Notes: generated by a model from the sequence alone, not told the origin. A stretch of DNA of 41,379 nt from CAZYMF01 sp964648215 (GCA_964648215.1 CAZYMF010000020.1:1-41379); one strand, 5' to 3'. Shown: positions 17,733-25,600, counted from the stretch's first letter. Translations and numbers: made by a program.

Positions 17733-18458
17733 ATGAGCAAGAAGACGGTAGCCTACGTGACCCGCTTCAGCCCGCGGCAGCGGGTGGAGCACCTGACGAT
17801 CATGCTGCTCTTTCTCGTCCTCGCCTTGACCGGCTTGCCGCAGAAGTTCTACGGGTCGCCGTGGTCGCAGTGGCTCATTGTTCACCTCGGCGGCATCGAC
17901 TGCGTCCACTGGATCCACCGCGTCTGCGGCATCGTCTTCACCATCGGTGCGGTCGAGCACTTCGGCGTCATCATCGTCGGCGTGCTGCTGCGACGGCTGG
18001 ACTTCAGCATGGTGCCGACCAAGAAGGACTTCCGCGACGCCATCGTCATGCTGCGCTACTACCTCGGCGTCTCCGACGAGCGCGCCCGCTTCGACCGCTA
18101 CGACTACCGGCAGAAGTTCGAGTACTGGGGGCTGGTCTTCGGCGGGCTGATCATGATCGTCACCGGTTTCATTCTCTATTTTCCGATCCTGGTGACCAGC
18201 GTGCTCCCCGGCGAGCTGATCCCGGCGGCGAAGGTCGCCCACTCCAACGAAGGACTACTGGCGTTTCTGATCGTCATCATCTGGCACATCTACAACGCCC
18301 ATCTCAGCCCCGAGGTCTTCCCGTTCGATCCCAGCATCTTCACGGGGAAGGTTCCGGCCGAGCGCGCTCGGCACGAGCATCCCCTGGAGTACGAGCGCCT
18401 GGCCGCGAAGGGGGAAGCGCCCGGCGCGGCGGCGGAAGCCGGCGGCGAGTCGCCCTAG
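17733..18458 (+). CDS. Second diheme-type cytochrome b (FdnI/HydC/b561-like)
   Basis: This 241-residue protein has four transmembrane helices and histidines at RVEHLTIM, VHWIHRVCG...VEHFG, AHSNEG and IIWHIYNAH, consistent with two b hemes. It shares FPFDPSIFTGK with the cytochrome b at 15797. It pairs with the nonaheme protein directly upstream as a CbcBA/CbcL-like quinol oxidase. A GGGGGAGG ribosome site precedes the ATG. The tail is alanine/glutamate-rich and cytoplasmic. Confidence 0.9.
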   Translation: MSKKTVAYVTRFSPRQRVEHLTIMLLFLVLALTGLPQKFYGSPWSQWLIVHLGGIDCVHWIHRVCGIVFTIGAVEHFGVIIVGVLLRRLDFSMVPTKKDFRDAIVMLRYYLGVSDERARFDRYDYRQKFEYWGLVFGGLIMIVTGFILYFPILVTSVLPGELIPAAKVAHSNEGLLAFLIVIIWHIYNAHLSPEVFPFDPSIFTGKVPAERARHEHPLEYERLAAKGEAPGAAAEAGGESP

Positions 18459-18479
18459 CCCCGCCGCGGGAGGAGAGGT

Positions 18480-20336
18480 CTGAGCCCGTTCCATTTCCTG
18501 CGCCGAAGCCTCCGCCGGCGTATTCTTTTCCTGGTGGGCCTCGGAATGTTGGCCCTGGGCGGGATCCTTACGCTCTCGACCATGGGTGGGCGCCGGGAGC
18601 TGTCCGAGCGAGCCCTGACCGAACGCCAGCGCCTGGCCCAGGCGTTGGCCGACCACCTCGACTACGTCCTCAAAGAGAATCTCTCCCTTCTCCAGGATGC
18701 CGCGCTGCGCGTGCGCGCCGGCGCCGGCGAGGCCGATCTCAGATCGCTGAAGGCGGCGCTCCGCGACGCCCATCTGCGAACCTTCTTCACCGAGGGCGTG
18801 TTCTTCGTCGACCGGCACGGAGCCTTCGTCTGGATCGAGCCGCAGGGGGCGGTGGCGGCGGGCGAAGACCTTGCCTCGGTGCCCGCGGTCCGCGGCGCCT
18901 TGCAAGGCCGACCCGAGGTGTCGAGCCTGACGACCGGGCCGCGGCGGCGAATCTATGCGGCCGTGCCGGTGCGCGACTGGCACGGCGAGCTGATGGGGGC
19001 CGTGGGCGGCGCGGGTGATCCCCGCAGTGCCGGATTCCAGTCGCTGCTGCAGCCGAATCGGATCAGCGGCACGACCTACGTGGATGTCGTCGACGGCAAC
19101 GGCGTGGTCCTGGCTTCGAGCAAGGAGGGCCGCGTCTCCCTGCGCAGCGATCACCACCGGCTGTTGTCCGGGCTGATCGAACAGAAGAAGTCGCTGGCGA
19201 GCACGTGCCGAGCCTGCCACGAGGACAATGTCGTTCCCGAGGGAGAGGTCATGGCCTTCGCGCCCTTGCGCTTCGCGCCCTGGGGCGTGAACGTCCTCGA
19301 GCCGGAGACCGAAGCGATGGTCACCACCGTGGCGTTGGAGCAGCGCCTGCTCTGGGTGGGTGCTCTCACCGTGCTCGCCGCGCTGCTGTTCTCCTGGGGC
19401 GTGGCTCGCAGCGTGACCAAGCCGCTCGCGGCCCTCACCGCAGCGGCGCAGCGGATCACCAAGGGCGATCTGGAAGAGCCGATTCCCCCTTGTGGCGAAG
19501 ACGAGGTCGGCCTGCTGGCCCAATCGTTCGATCAGATGCGGCTGGCCCTGAGGAAATCCCTGGAGACCATCGCCCAGTGGAACCGCGAGCTGGAGGAGCG
19601 TGTGCAACGTCGGACTCGCCAGCTCGAGGCCCTGAACGAGCAGCTACAGCGCAAGGAGGAAGTGCGCCGCGAGCTGTTGAAGAAGGTCATCTCCGCGCAG
19701 GAGGCGGAGCGCAAGCGGGTGGCGCGGGAGCTGCACGACGAGACCAGCCAGGCCTCGGCGGCGCTGCTGCTGGCGATCGAGACGAGCGACAGCAACGCCC
19801 AGCCGGAGACCCGGGAGCAGATGAAACGCATGAAGGCTCTCGCCGATCGGGTGCTGGACAGCATTCACCACCTGATCTTCGATCTGCGGCCGTCGATGCT
19901 GGACGATCTGGGGCTGGCGGCGGCGCTGGAGTCGTCACTCGAGAGCCGTCTCGAGCCTTCGGGGATGGACGTCTCCTTCGAGGTGAGTGGCCGGGAGCGA
20001 CGCCTCAATCCCGAGATCGAGACGACGCTCTTTCGCCTCGCCCAGGAGGCGATCTCGAACATTCGCCGCCATGCCGATGCCGAGAGCGCCAAGGTGAGCC
20101 TCGAGTTCGGCGAGAACGAGGTCCGCCTGCGCATCGAAGACGACGGCCAGGGATTCGACGCCGAGGAGGTGGAGCGCTCGGCCGACCGCACCCGCGGGCT
20201 GGGGTTGCTCGGCATGCGGGAGCGGGCGGCGCTGGTGGACGGAACCTTCACCGTCGACTCCGCGCCCGGCAAGGGCACCCGGATCGACGTGCGCATTCCG
20301 GTGAGCGACGGCCCCGCCCGCGCCGCGGGATCGTGA
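18480..20336 (+). CDS. NarX-type sensor histidine kinase with a c-heme motif in its periplasmic domain
   Basis: Domains in order, numbered from 18480: basic N-terminus and first transmembrane helix (about 14-36); periplasmic Cache-like sensor (about 37-285) containing TCRACHED near 241, a c-type heme site; second helix (about 290-311); HAMP with VTKPLAALTAAAQ; coiled coil; HisKA_3 with phospho-acceptor His in ARELHDETSQ (near 417); and HATPase with DDGQGFD and GLGLLGMRERA. No ATG, GTG or TTG lies between the upstream in-frame stop and GTG 18534, which would cut the first helix and has no ribosome site. CTG at 18480 has GGAGGAG just upstream and is preferred. The heme suggests sensing of redox state, O2 or NO. 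It follows the cytochrome genes and precedes its response regulator. Confidence 0.9.
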   Translation: MSPFHFLRRSLRRRILFLVGLGMLALGGILTLSTMGGRRELSERALTERQRLAQALADHLDYVLKENLSLLQDAALRVRAGAGEADLRSLKAALRDAHLRTFFTEGVFFVDRHGAFVWIEPQGAVAAGEDLASVPAVRGALQGRPEVSSLTTGPRRRIYAAVPVRDWHGELMGAVGGAGDPRSAGFQSLLQPNRISGTTYVDVVDGNGVVLASSKEGRVSLRSDHHRLLSGLIEQKKSLASTCRACHEDNVVPEGEVMAFAPLRFAPWGVNVLEPETEAMVTTVALEQRLLWVGALTVLAALLFSWGVARSVTKPLAALTAAAQRITKGDLEEPIPPCGEDEVGLLAQSFDQMRLALRKSLETIAQWNRELEERVQRRTRQLEALNEQLQRKEEVRRELLKKVISAQEAERKRVARELHDETSQASAALLLAIETSDSNAQPETREQMKRMKALADRVLDSIHHLIFDLRPSMLDDLGLAAALESSLESRLEPSGMDVSFEVSGRERRLNPEIETTLFRLAQEAISNIRRHADAESAKVSLEFGENEVRLRIEDDGQGFDAEEVERSADRTRGLGLLGMRERAALVDGTFTVDSAPGKGTRIDVRIPVSDGPARAAGS

Positions 20337-20357
20337 GCGCTCTGCTATACTACCGCC

Positions 20358-21002
20358 GTGCCGATAAGGGTCCTCATCGTCGATGACCACGCGCTGTTCC
20401 GGGAGGGTATCCGGGCGCTGCTCTCCCGCTACGACGATCTCGAGGTCGTGGGGGAGGCGGCCGACGGGCAAGAGGCCATCGATCAGGTCGGCAGGCTCAA
20501 TCCCGAGGTGGTGATGATGGACATCGCCATGCCGGGCCTCGGCGGCCTGGAGGCGACGCTGGAGATCAAACGGCTCTTTCCGGAGGTGAAGATCCTGATT
20601 CTGACGCAGTACGACAACCGCGAGTACCTCTATCGCTTTCTCAAGGCGGGGGTGGCGGGGTACGTGCTCAAGCGGTCGGCCGGGACCGAGCTGGTCGCCG
20701 CCATCCGGGCCGTTTACCACCACGGAACCTTCCTCCATCCCGACGTCGCCCACGCGGTGGTGGAGGGCTATCTCGTCGGGACCCAGCCTGCCGAGGAGGA
20801 TCCCTACGAGAAGCTGACCGACCGTGAGAAGCAGGTGCTGAAGCTCGTGGCCGAGGGCAAGACGAACAAGGAGATCGCGGAGATCCTGGGCATCAGCGTC
20901 AAGACCGCAATGGGTCACCGGGCGAACCTGATGGCCAACCTCGGTATCCACAACAAGGCCGAGCTCGTCCGCTTCGCCCTCCAGCGCGGCATCATCACCT
21001 GA
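20358..21002 (+). CDS. NarL/FixJ-family response regulator
   Basis: This 214-residue regulator has a receiver domain (acid pocket D9-D10, phospho-acceptor D55 in VMMDIAMPG, Lys in YVLKRSAG) and a C-terminal LuxR-type helix-turn-helix (LTDREKQVLKLVAEGKTNKE). The start is GTG at 20358, 21 bp after the kinase stop; no clear ribosome site is seen, suggesting translational coupling. It is the obvious partner of the heme-motif kinase and a candidate regulator of the surrounding cytochrome operons, which is inferred from position. Confidence 0.94.
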   Translation: MPIRVLIVDDHALFREGIRALLSRYDDLEVVGEAADGQEAIDQVGRLNPEVVMMDIAMPGLGGLEATLEIKRLFPEVKILILTQYDNREYLYRFLKAGVAGYVLKRSAGTELVAAIRAVYHHGTFLHPDVAHAVVEGYLVGTQPAEEDPYEKLTDREKQVLKLVAEGKTNKEIAEILGISVKTAMGHRANLMANLGIHNKAELVRFALQRGIIT

Positions 21003-21055
21003 GCCCGCCGCGTGTCGACACTCCGTTTCACAACTACGCAGACGTGTCGCGCGAG

Positions 21056-21219
21056 GGTTCCTTCTCCCGGATGGGAGAAGGTCAGGATGAGGGGGATCAG
21101 ATCGACCAGCGAAGCCGACCTTGTGTTCTCTGCGCGGACTCGAGGCATGAAAGTTCGATGGCCTTCGGCATCCGTAATCCCCCTCACCTTGATCCTCTCC
21201 CATCCCGGGAGAGGAAACC
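21056..21219. repeat. MITE-like element, copy 1 (164 bp, imperfect terminal inverted repeats)
   Basis: The left end (GGTTCCTTCTCCCGGATGGG, continuing to 21098) and right end (21177-21219, finishing GGGAGAGGAAACC) are imperfect inverted copies of each other, about 42 bp each. A second copy at 33905-34073 matches the left end with one visible difference and repeats GCCTTCGGCATC before the right end. It lies between the response regulator gene and the 99-residue membrane protein gene and codes for nothing. Confidence 0.75.
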
Positions 21220-21256
21220 GTTCAAGATACGTCATCGTAGTTCCGGCCGGCAGTAC

Positions 21257-21556
21257 CTAGTGTTTGGTGGCCTCCTGGCGTGCCATCGGCCGCACGGCCG
21301 TCCGCGCCATCGCCAGCAGCTTGCGGCCGCCGTACCCGATCACCATGGCGAAGCCGATGAATGGCAGGAACATGACGTACAGGCCGCCCATGAGCGGGCC
21401 GAGCAGAAGCATCATCACCACCGGGATGCGGATGTACTTGGCCTCCGCCTCGCCGGGGAGCTCTCCCCCTTCATCCGCAATGGTGACCACCTGCCAACGG
21501 GCCGGGTTCCAATAGATGCCGCCCTTTACCGTTTCGTGTCCGTGATTGCGAGTCAT
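21257..21556 (-). CDS. Small membrane protein of unknown function
   Basis: This 99-residue protein has a soluble N-terminal half (with IYWNPARWQVVTIADEGG) and one long or two short hydrophobic segments (IPVVMMLLLGPLMGG and LYVMFLPFIGFAMVIGYGG), then a basic tail. The ATG at 21556 has a strong GAGGAGG site 8 bp upstream, which supports the start against longer frames. I do not recognise the family. It is transcribed divergently from the ImcH-like gene and shares its upstream region, including the three 22-bp repeats. Confidence 0.75.
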   Translation of the reverse strand: MTRNHGHETVKGGIYWNPARWQVVTIADEGGELPGEAEAKYIRIPVVMMLLLGPLMGGLYVMFLPFIGFAMVIGYGGRKLLAMARTAVRPMARQEATKH

Positions 21557-21629
21557 GATATTTTCCTCCTCTCTGAGGTTCGTTTCCTTTTCTGGTTGAA
21601 AGATAATTCCCCATGGCCGCCGGCACCAT

Positions 21630-21695
21630 CGGTACAAGTGCCTGTCGGCGACGGTAAAAGTGCCTGGTCGACCGGGTAATAGTCCCGCTCGAGTG
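21630..21695. repeat. Three adjacent 22-bp imperfect direct repeats
   Basis: Repeat starts lie at 21630, 21652 and 21674, with the shared core GGTA(C/A/T)(A)AGT(G/C)CC. The third is the most diverged. The 22-bp period places them on the same face of the helix. They lie in the 266-bp divergent region between the 99-residue protein gene and the ImcH-like gene. They could be operators. Alternatively they could be a relic of an IS21-family end, which typically carries several short direct repeats that bind the transposase. Confidence 0.6.
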
Positions 21696-21822
21696 AGTCG
21701 AGCGTGCCCGGTCGCCAGAACCCGCCCTGACGGCGTGCTTTTGGGTGTTTTCACCGGCTTGCGGCGGGCGAGCCCGGCAGCCGGGGTTGCCGATCGGCCC
21801 TCGGATTGGCAGAGTCCATGGC

Positions 21823-23331
21823 ATGCCGAAACTGCCGCGGGTGGTGCACAACCGGGTCAGCTACGTCGGCGCGGCGATCGCCGGCCTGGCGCTGATCCTC
21901 TTCGTTTTCCTGTTCGTCCTGCACTCCCTGACCGGAGCGGCCCAGGCCCCGTACGCCGGCCTGGTGATCTTCATCTTCCTTCCCGCCATTCTCATTTTTG
22001 GCCTGGCCCTGATTCCGCTCGGCATGGTCCTGGAGTGGCGGCGGGTGCGGCGAACGGGTGTGCGCTCGATGCCGCGTTTCCCCGTGCTCGACCTCAACGA
22101 CGCCAGCCAGCGCAACGCGGTGGCGATCTTCGCCGTCGGCTCGATCCTTCTGCTCTTTCTCTCGACGTTCGGCGGCTTCCAGGCCTACGAAGCGACGGAG
22201 TCCGTGTCCTTCTGCGGCCGGCTCTGTCACTCGGTCATGGCGCCGGAGTACACGACCTACGTGAACTCGCCGCACGCGCGGGTCCGCTGCGTCGACTGCC
22301 ACGTCGGCCCGGGCGCGAACTGGTACGTCAAGTCGAAGCTGTCGGGCTCGTACCAGGTCTATGCCGTCCTCTTCGACAAGTACCCGCGACCGATCCCGGT
22401 GCCGATCACCAGCCTGCGTCCGGCGCAGCAGACGTGCGAGCAGTGCCACTGGCCGAAGCAGTTCTTCGGCGGCCAGCAGAAGAAGCTGGTGCACTTCCTG
22501 CCGGACGAGAAGAACACGCGCTGGGAGATCAGCCTTCTCATCAAGACCGGCGGCGGCAGCCCGGCCACCGGCCTGGCCGAGGGAATTCACTGGCACATGA
22601 ACATCGCCAATCGCGTCGAGTACATCGCCACCGATCCGCAGCAGCAGCAGATCCCCTGGGTACGCATCACCGACGTGAGGACGGGCAAGAGCACGGTGTA
22701 CGCGTCGACGGAGGACCCGCTGTCCGCCGAGCAGATCGCCAAGGCCACCGTGCACCGGATGGATTGCATGGACTGCCACAACCGGCCCACCCACATCTTC
22801 CGCTCGCCGAGCTACTCGGTGAACCTGGCGCTGGAGACCGGGGCCATCGACGTGAGCCTGCCGTTCATCAAGAAGGAGGGCGTGGAGCTGCTGGCGGCGA
22901 AGTACGAATCGAAGGGCGCGGCCGAAAAGGCCATCGCCGACGGGCTGACGAAGTTCTACGCCGAGAAGTATCCCGAGGTGGCGCAGAAGCGCGCGAACGT
23001 GATTGCGCAAGCCGTCGACGAGCTGCAGCGCATCTACAGCGAGAACTTCTTCCCGTACATGAAGGTGCGCTGGGACGTGTACGCCGACAACATCGGCCAC
23101 CTGATGTACGCCGGCTGCTACCGCTGCCACGACGGCACGCACCAGAGCGCCGACGGCAAGGTGATCCCCAAGAAGTGCACCACCTGCCACACCATCATGG
23201 CCCAGGGCTCGCCGCCGAACGTGGCGTTCGCCACCGGACCCGACGGCTTGGAGTTTCAGCACCCGGAGGACATCGGCGGCGTCTGGCAGCAGATGAACTG
23301 CGACCAGTGCCACACCGGACAGACCCCGTGA
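21823..23331 (+). CDS. NapC/NirT-family heptaheme inner-membrane cytochrome, ImcH-like
   Basis: This 502-residue protein has three N-terminal transmembrane helices (about 13-37, 46-68 and 97-115). A NapC/NirT-type heme domain follows, starting SFCGRLCHSVMAPEY, where the first heme site is CX3CH, then VRCVDCHVGPGANW. Five more CxxCH motifs (CEQCH, CMDCH, CYRCH, CTTCH, CDQCH) make seven sites. Size, three-helix anchor, NapC domain and heme number match Geobacter ImcH, an inner-membrane cytochrome needed for electron transfer to higher-potential acceptors. It would oxidise menaquinol and reduce periplasmic cytochromes. It is a single-gene unit next to the outer-membrane conduit operon, which converges on it. 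Confidence 0.92.
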   Translation: MPKLPRVVHNRVSYVGAAIAGLALILFVFLFVLHSLTGAAQAPYAGLVIFIFLPAILIFGLALIPLGMVLEWRRVRRTGVRSMPRFPVLDLNDASQRNAVAIFAVGSILLLFLSTFGGFQAYEATESVSFCGRLCHSVMAPEYTTYVNSPHARVRCVDCHVGPGANWYVKSKLSGSYQVYAVLFDKYPRPIPVPITSLRPAQQTCEQCHWPKQFFGGQQKKLVHFLPDEKNTRWEISLLIKTGGGSPATGLAEGIHWHMNIANRVEYIATDPQQQQIPWVRITDVRTGKSTVYASTEDPLSAEQIAKATVHRMDCMDCHNRPTHIFRSPSYSVNLALETGAIDVSLPFIKKEGVELLAAKYESKGAAEKAIADGLTKFYAEKYPEVAQKRANVIAQAVDELQRIYSENFFPYMKVRWDVYADNIGHLMYAGCYRCHDGTHQSADGKVIPKKCTTCHTIMAQGSPPNVAFATGPDGLEFQHPEDIGGVWQQMNCDQCHTGQTP

Positions 23332-23352
23332 CGGGGCAATTGCGGTTCGCCT

Positions 23353-23373
23353 GCGCCGCCACGGGCGCGGCGC
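23353..23373. terminator. Hairpin between convergent genes
   Basis: GCGCCGC and GCGGCGC form a 7-bp stem with a 7-base loop in the 67-bp space between the ImcH-like gene (+) and the hexaheme lipoprotein gene (-). It could serve both transcripts. No T-run is present on either side. Confidence 0.4.
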
Positions 23374-23398
23374 TGCCGCGTTGGTGCGCAGCCAGAGA

Positions 23399-23998
23399 CT
23401 ACTGCGGCTCGAAGGCTTGGCTGTGCGGGTGGCAGGCCACGCACGGGTACGGGTAGTGACTCTCCCCGGTGCCGTCGCTGCGATAGAATGCCGTTGTGGT
23501 GTGGCACACCTCGCACACGCCGGTTCCCGGGTGCGAGACGCTGGCGAAGCCGCCGTCGGCCAGGCCCTTCTCGTTGGTGAACACGATGGGCACCGTTTCC
23601 CCGCTCGGGATCTGGATGCTCTCGCGCACCTGCCGCAGGTTGGCGGTGGCGTGCGGCGTGTGGCAGACGAGGCACGCCATGGCGGTGCCCGCCTCCGGGT
23701 CGTGGTGGGTCATCTGCTGCGTGTGGCAGTCGGCGCAGGCGGGGATGCTGCGGTGGCCGGGGCCGACGAAGCCGGGCGTCAGGTCCTGCTCGTGACAGCT
23801 CTCGCAGGTCAGGTCGAGACTGCCGCCGTGGCCACCGGCCGCAAACAGGCTCGCGGCGAGAGTGTTGTGGCAGAAGGCGCACTGGCCGAAGGCCTCGTCG
23901 GCCGAAGCCGGTTGACCGCTGAATTGCGGAGACCCGTGTGAGCCGCAACCCACCGCGAACAAGACCAGAAGGCCGATAGCGAAGGCCGACAGCTTCAT
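23399..23998 (-). CDS. Hexaheme c-type lipoprotein
   Basis: This 199-residue precursor has a lipoprotein signal (lipobox FAVGC, Cys18) and six CxxCH motifs (CAFCH, CESCH, CADCH, CLVCH, CEVCH, CVACH). It is therefore anchored to a membrane by lipid, probably the outer membrane. It is the last gene of the six-gene conduit operon, and its ATG overlaps the stop of the tetraheme gene by four bases (ATGA). I recognise no closer family. Its role is inferred as a heme relay within the outer-membrane complex. Confidence 0.9.
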   Translation of the reverse strand: MKLSAFAIGLLVLFAVGCGSHGSPQFSGQPASADEAFGQCAFCHNTLAASLFAAGGHGGSLDLTCESCHEQDLTPGFVGPGHRSIPACADCHTQQMTHHDPEAGTAMACLVCHTPHATANLRQVRESIQIPSGETVPIVFTNEKGLADGGFASVSHPGTGVCEVCHTTTAFYRSDGTGESHYPYPCVACHPHSQAFEPQ

Positions 23999-24564
23999 TG
24001 CTTGTCCTTGTGGCAGTGCGCGCACAGACTGCCGTCGTTCACCGGCAGCCGCAGCGCCCGGGTCTCCTTGGTGGCGAACTTCGCGTCGGCCTTGGCCTCG
24101 TCGTACTTGTGCGCGACCTCGGCCCCGTGGGCGACCACGGCCTGGCGCACCGCCTCGGAGAAGCCGGTCGCCGGCGGCACCCAGGCCTGATCGAGCAGCT
24201 TCTCGCTCATCACCGCCGGATCGTGGAAGATGTGACAGGTGCCGCAGTAGATTCCGCCGTCGTCGCGCTGCGGTAGCGTCGGCTCCTTCTGGTCGGCGAG
24301 CAACTGCGTCACCCGCGCCGCGTTGGCGTGCAGATGCTCGTACGAGCCGGCGTGGATCGTCTCCGAGTGACACAGGGTGCAGGTCTCCAGCTTCGAGCGC
24401 GACAGGGTCATGTCGGGCTCGTGGCAGATCGGGCACTTCGTCGGGTCGAGCTCGCCGTTGGCCTGCAGCATGTGATGTGGGCTGGTCATCTCCTCGGCCC
24501 CGGCGGAGCCGAGAGCGAGCATCAGGCCGGCCAGCACGGCGGCGATTACGGTCCTGGCGCTCAT
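23995..24564 (-). CDS. Periplasmic tetraheme c-type cytochrome
   Basis: This 189-residue precursor has a cleavable signal peptide (ending near GSAGA, about residue 23) and four CxxCH motifs: CPICH, CTLCH, CGTCH and, close to the C-terminus, CAHCH. A heme-free helical stretch of about 70 residues separates the third and fourth. It overlaps both neighbours by four bases. Without a lipid anchor it could be the soluble periplasmic carrier that links inner-membrane oxidases to the outer-membrane porin complex, which is inferred. Confidence 0.9.
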   Translation of the reverse strand: MSARTVIAAVLAGLMLALGSAGAEEMTSPHHMLQANGELDPTKCPICHEPDMTLSRSKLETCTLCHSETIHAGSYEHLHANAARVTQLLADQKEPTLPQRDDGGIYCGTCHIFHDPAVMSEKLLDQAWVPPATGFSEAVRQAVVAHGAEVAHKYDEAKADAKFATKETRALRLPVNDGSLCAHCHKDKQ

Positions 24565-24950
24565 GGCGTCACCCCGTTGCTGCCGTGGCAGAGCGGGCAG
24601 CTCGACAGGCCCTGATTCGCGATGATGGCCTGTATCCCGGCGAGATCGACCTGTTCGTCCGGCAGCCCGGTGCGGTTGATCGTGTGCATGTTGTTCACCA
24701 CGTGACAGGCGAGGCAGTCCGCCCGCATCCAGCCGGTAGGATGCTCCTGCTCCACCAGGATGAGGCCGTTGCACGTATCGCCCCCCGGACAGTCCGCGTC
24801 GGTGCTGCAGACGATGGCGGGGGCGGCGGAGCAGGTGCCGGGAGAAGCCAGGATGTTGCCGTAGTTCTCGCTCTTCGCCGGCCCCTCGCTGCCACAGCCG
24901 GCGAGCGCCAGCAGCAGTACCAGGATTCCTATCCGCACTGGGCTCGTCAC
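24561..24950 (-). CDS. Diheme c-type lipoprotein with a disulfide-type Cys-rich segment
   Basis: This 129-residue precursor starts with GTG at 24950, which overlaps the upstream stop by four bases. The lipobox is LAGC (Cys19). Two heme sites, CLACH and CPLCH, lie in the second half. The middle contains four non-heme cysteines in CSTDADCPGGDTC and the residues just before it, a pattern like the short disulfide-bonded loops seen in secreted proteins of some deltaproteobacterial lineages. This suggests an exposed, oxidising location. The small size and two hemes suggest a connector in the conduit. Confidence 0.88.
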   Translation of the reverse strand: MTSPVRIGILVLLLALAGCGSEGPAKSENYGNILASPGTCSAAPAIVCSTDADCPGGDTCNGLILVEQEHPTGWMRADCLACHVVNNMHTINRTGLPDEQVDLAGIQAIIANQGLSSCPLCHGSNGVTP

Positions 24951-25600
24951 GGGTTCAGCTCCACGTTGCCCTGCTGATGGCAACGGATACAGAAGTCCTC
25001 GCGATGACAGCTGCCGCACTTCATCGGATTGGCGCGCGCTTCCACCGAGTGGACCGACAGGAAGTTGCGGTCGTGCACGCGCGTCTGGATGGTGTCGCGG
25101 CGCTGGTGGCAATCGATGCAGAAGGACTGGCGGTGACAGGTCTCGCAACGCTGGGGGTCTCCGGCGGCCGCGTTGGCGTGCACCTTCATCCACGCGACCT
25201 CGTGATCGAGAGGCTTGATGGCCTCGAGGTTGCCGTGGCAGGTCGTGCACGCGTGCGGCGCCGCGGGCATGCGCGTGGCGGCGTCCTTGTGGCAGAAGTG
25301 GCAGGCGACCGCGCCGGGATAGAGGGCGCTGTGGGAAAGCTCGCGCGCCATCTCGTCGTTCGAGCTGCCGATCAGCAGGTCGAAACGGTGGCACTCGAGG
25401 CAGGTGACGCCGGCTTTCTCGAACACCGCGTGATGATGCGCATGGTTGAACTTGGCGAGCGCGTCGGCGGTGCTCTTCTCCGTCTCCGCCGGCGACTGGC
25501 GCAGCTGCAGATAGCGGTTGGAAGGCAAGTACTGCCGGCAGGCCGCCGCTAGGACGGCCAGGGCCAGGGCAAACGCTGCCAGGCTGATCAGTCGCCTCAC
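24947..25600 (-). CDS. Heptaheme c-type cytochrome, probable lipoprotein
   Basis: This 217-residue protein starts with GTG at 25600, after GGGAGG, and overlaps the porin stop (GTGA). The signal region ends AVLAAACRQ, with a plausible lipobox Cys21. Seven CxxCH motifs are present. The last four form two closely spaced pairs, CETCH/CIDCH and CGSCH/CIRCH, each of the form CxxCH-x3-4-CxxCH, separated by a His-containing stretch (VHDRNFLSVHS). Coming directly after the porin gene, it is the best candidate for the cytochrome that sits in or under the barrel, in the position of MtrA or OmaB, although it is unrelated in heme number. Confidence 0.88.
   Translation of the reverse strand: MRRLISLAAFALALAVLAAACRQYLPSNRYLQLRQSPAETEKSTADALAKFNHAHHHAVFEKAGVTCLECHRFDLLIGSSNDEMARELSHSALYPGAVACHFCHKDAATRMPAAPHACTTCHGNLEAIKPLDHEVAWMKVHANAAAGDPQRCETCHRQSFCIDCHQRRDTIQTRVHDRNFLSVHSVEARANPMKCGSCHREDFCIRCHQQGNVELNP

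Noticed and set aside
20346..20351. TATACT just before the response regulator, resembling a -10 box
   Set aside because: No -35 element stands upstream and the gene directly follows the kinase, so co-transcription is more likely.
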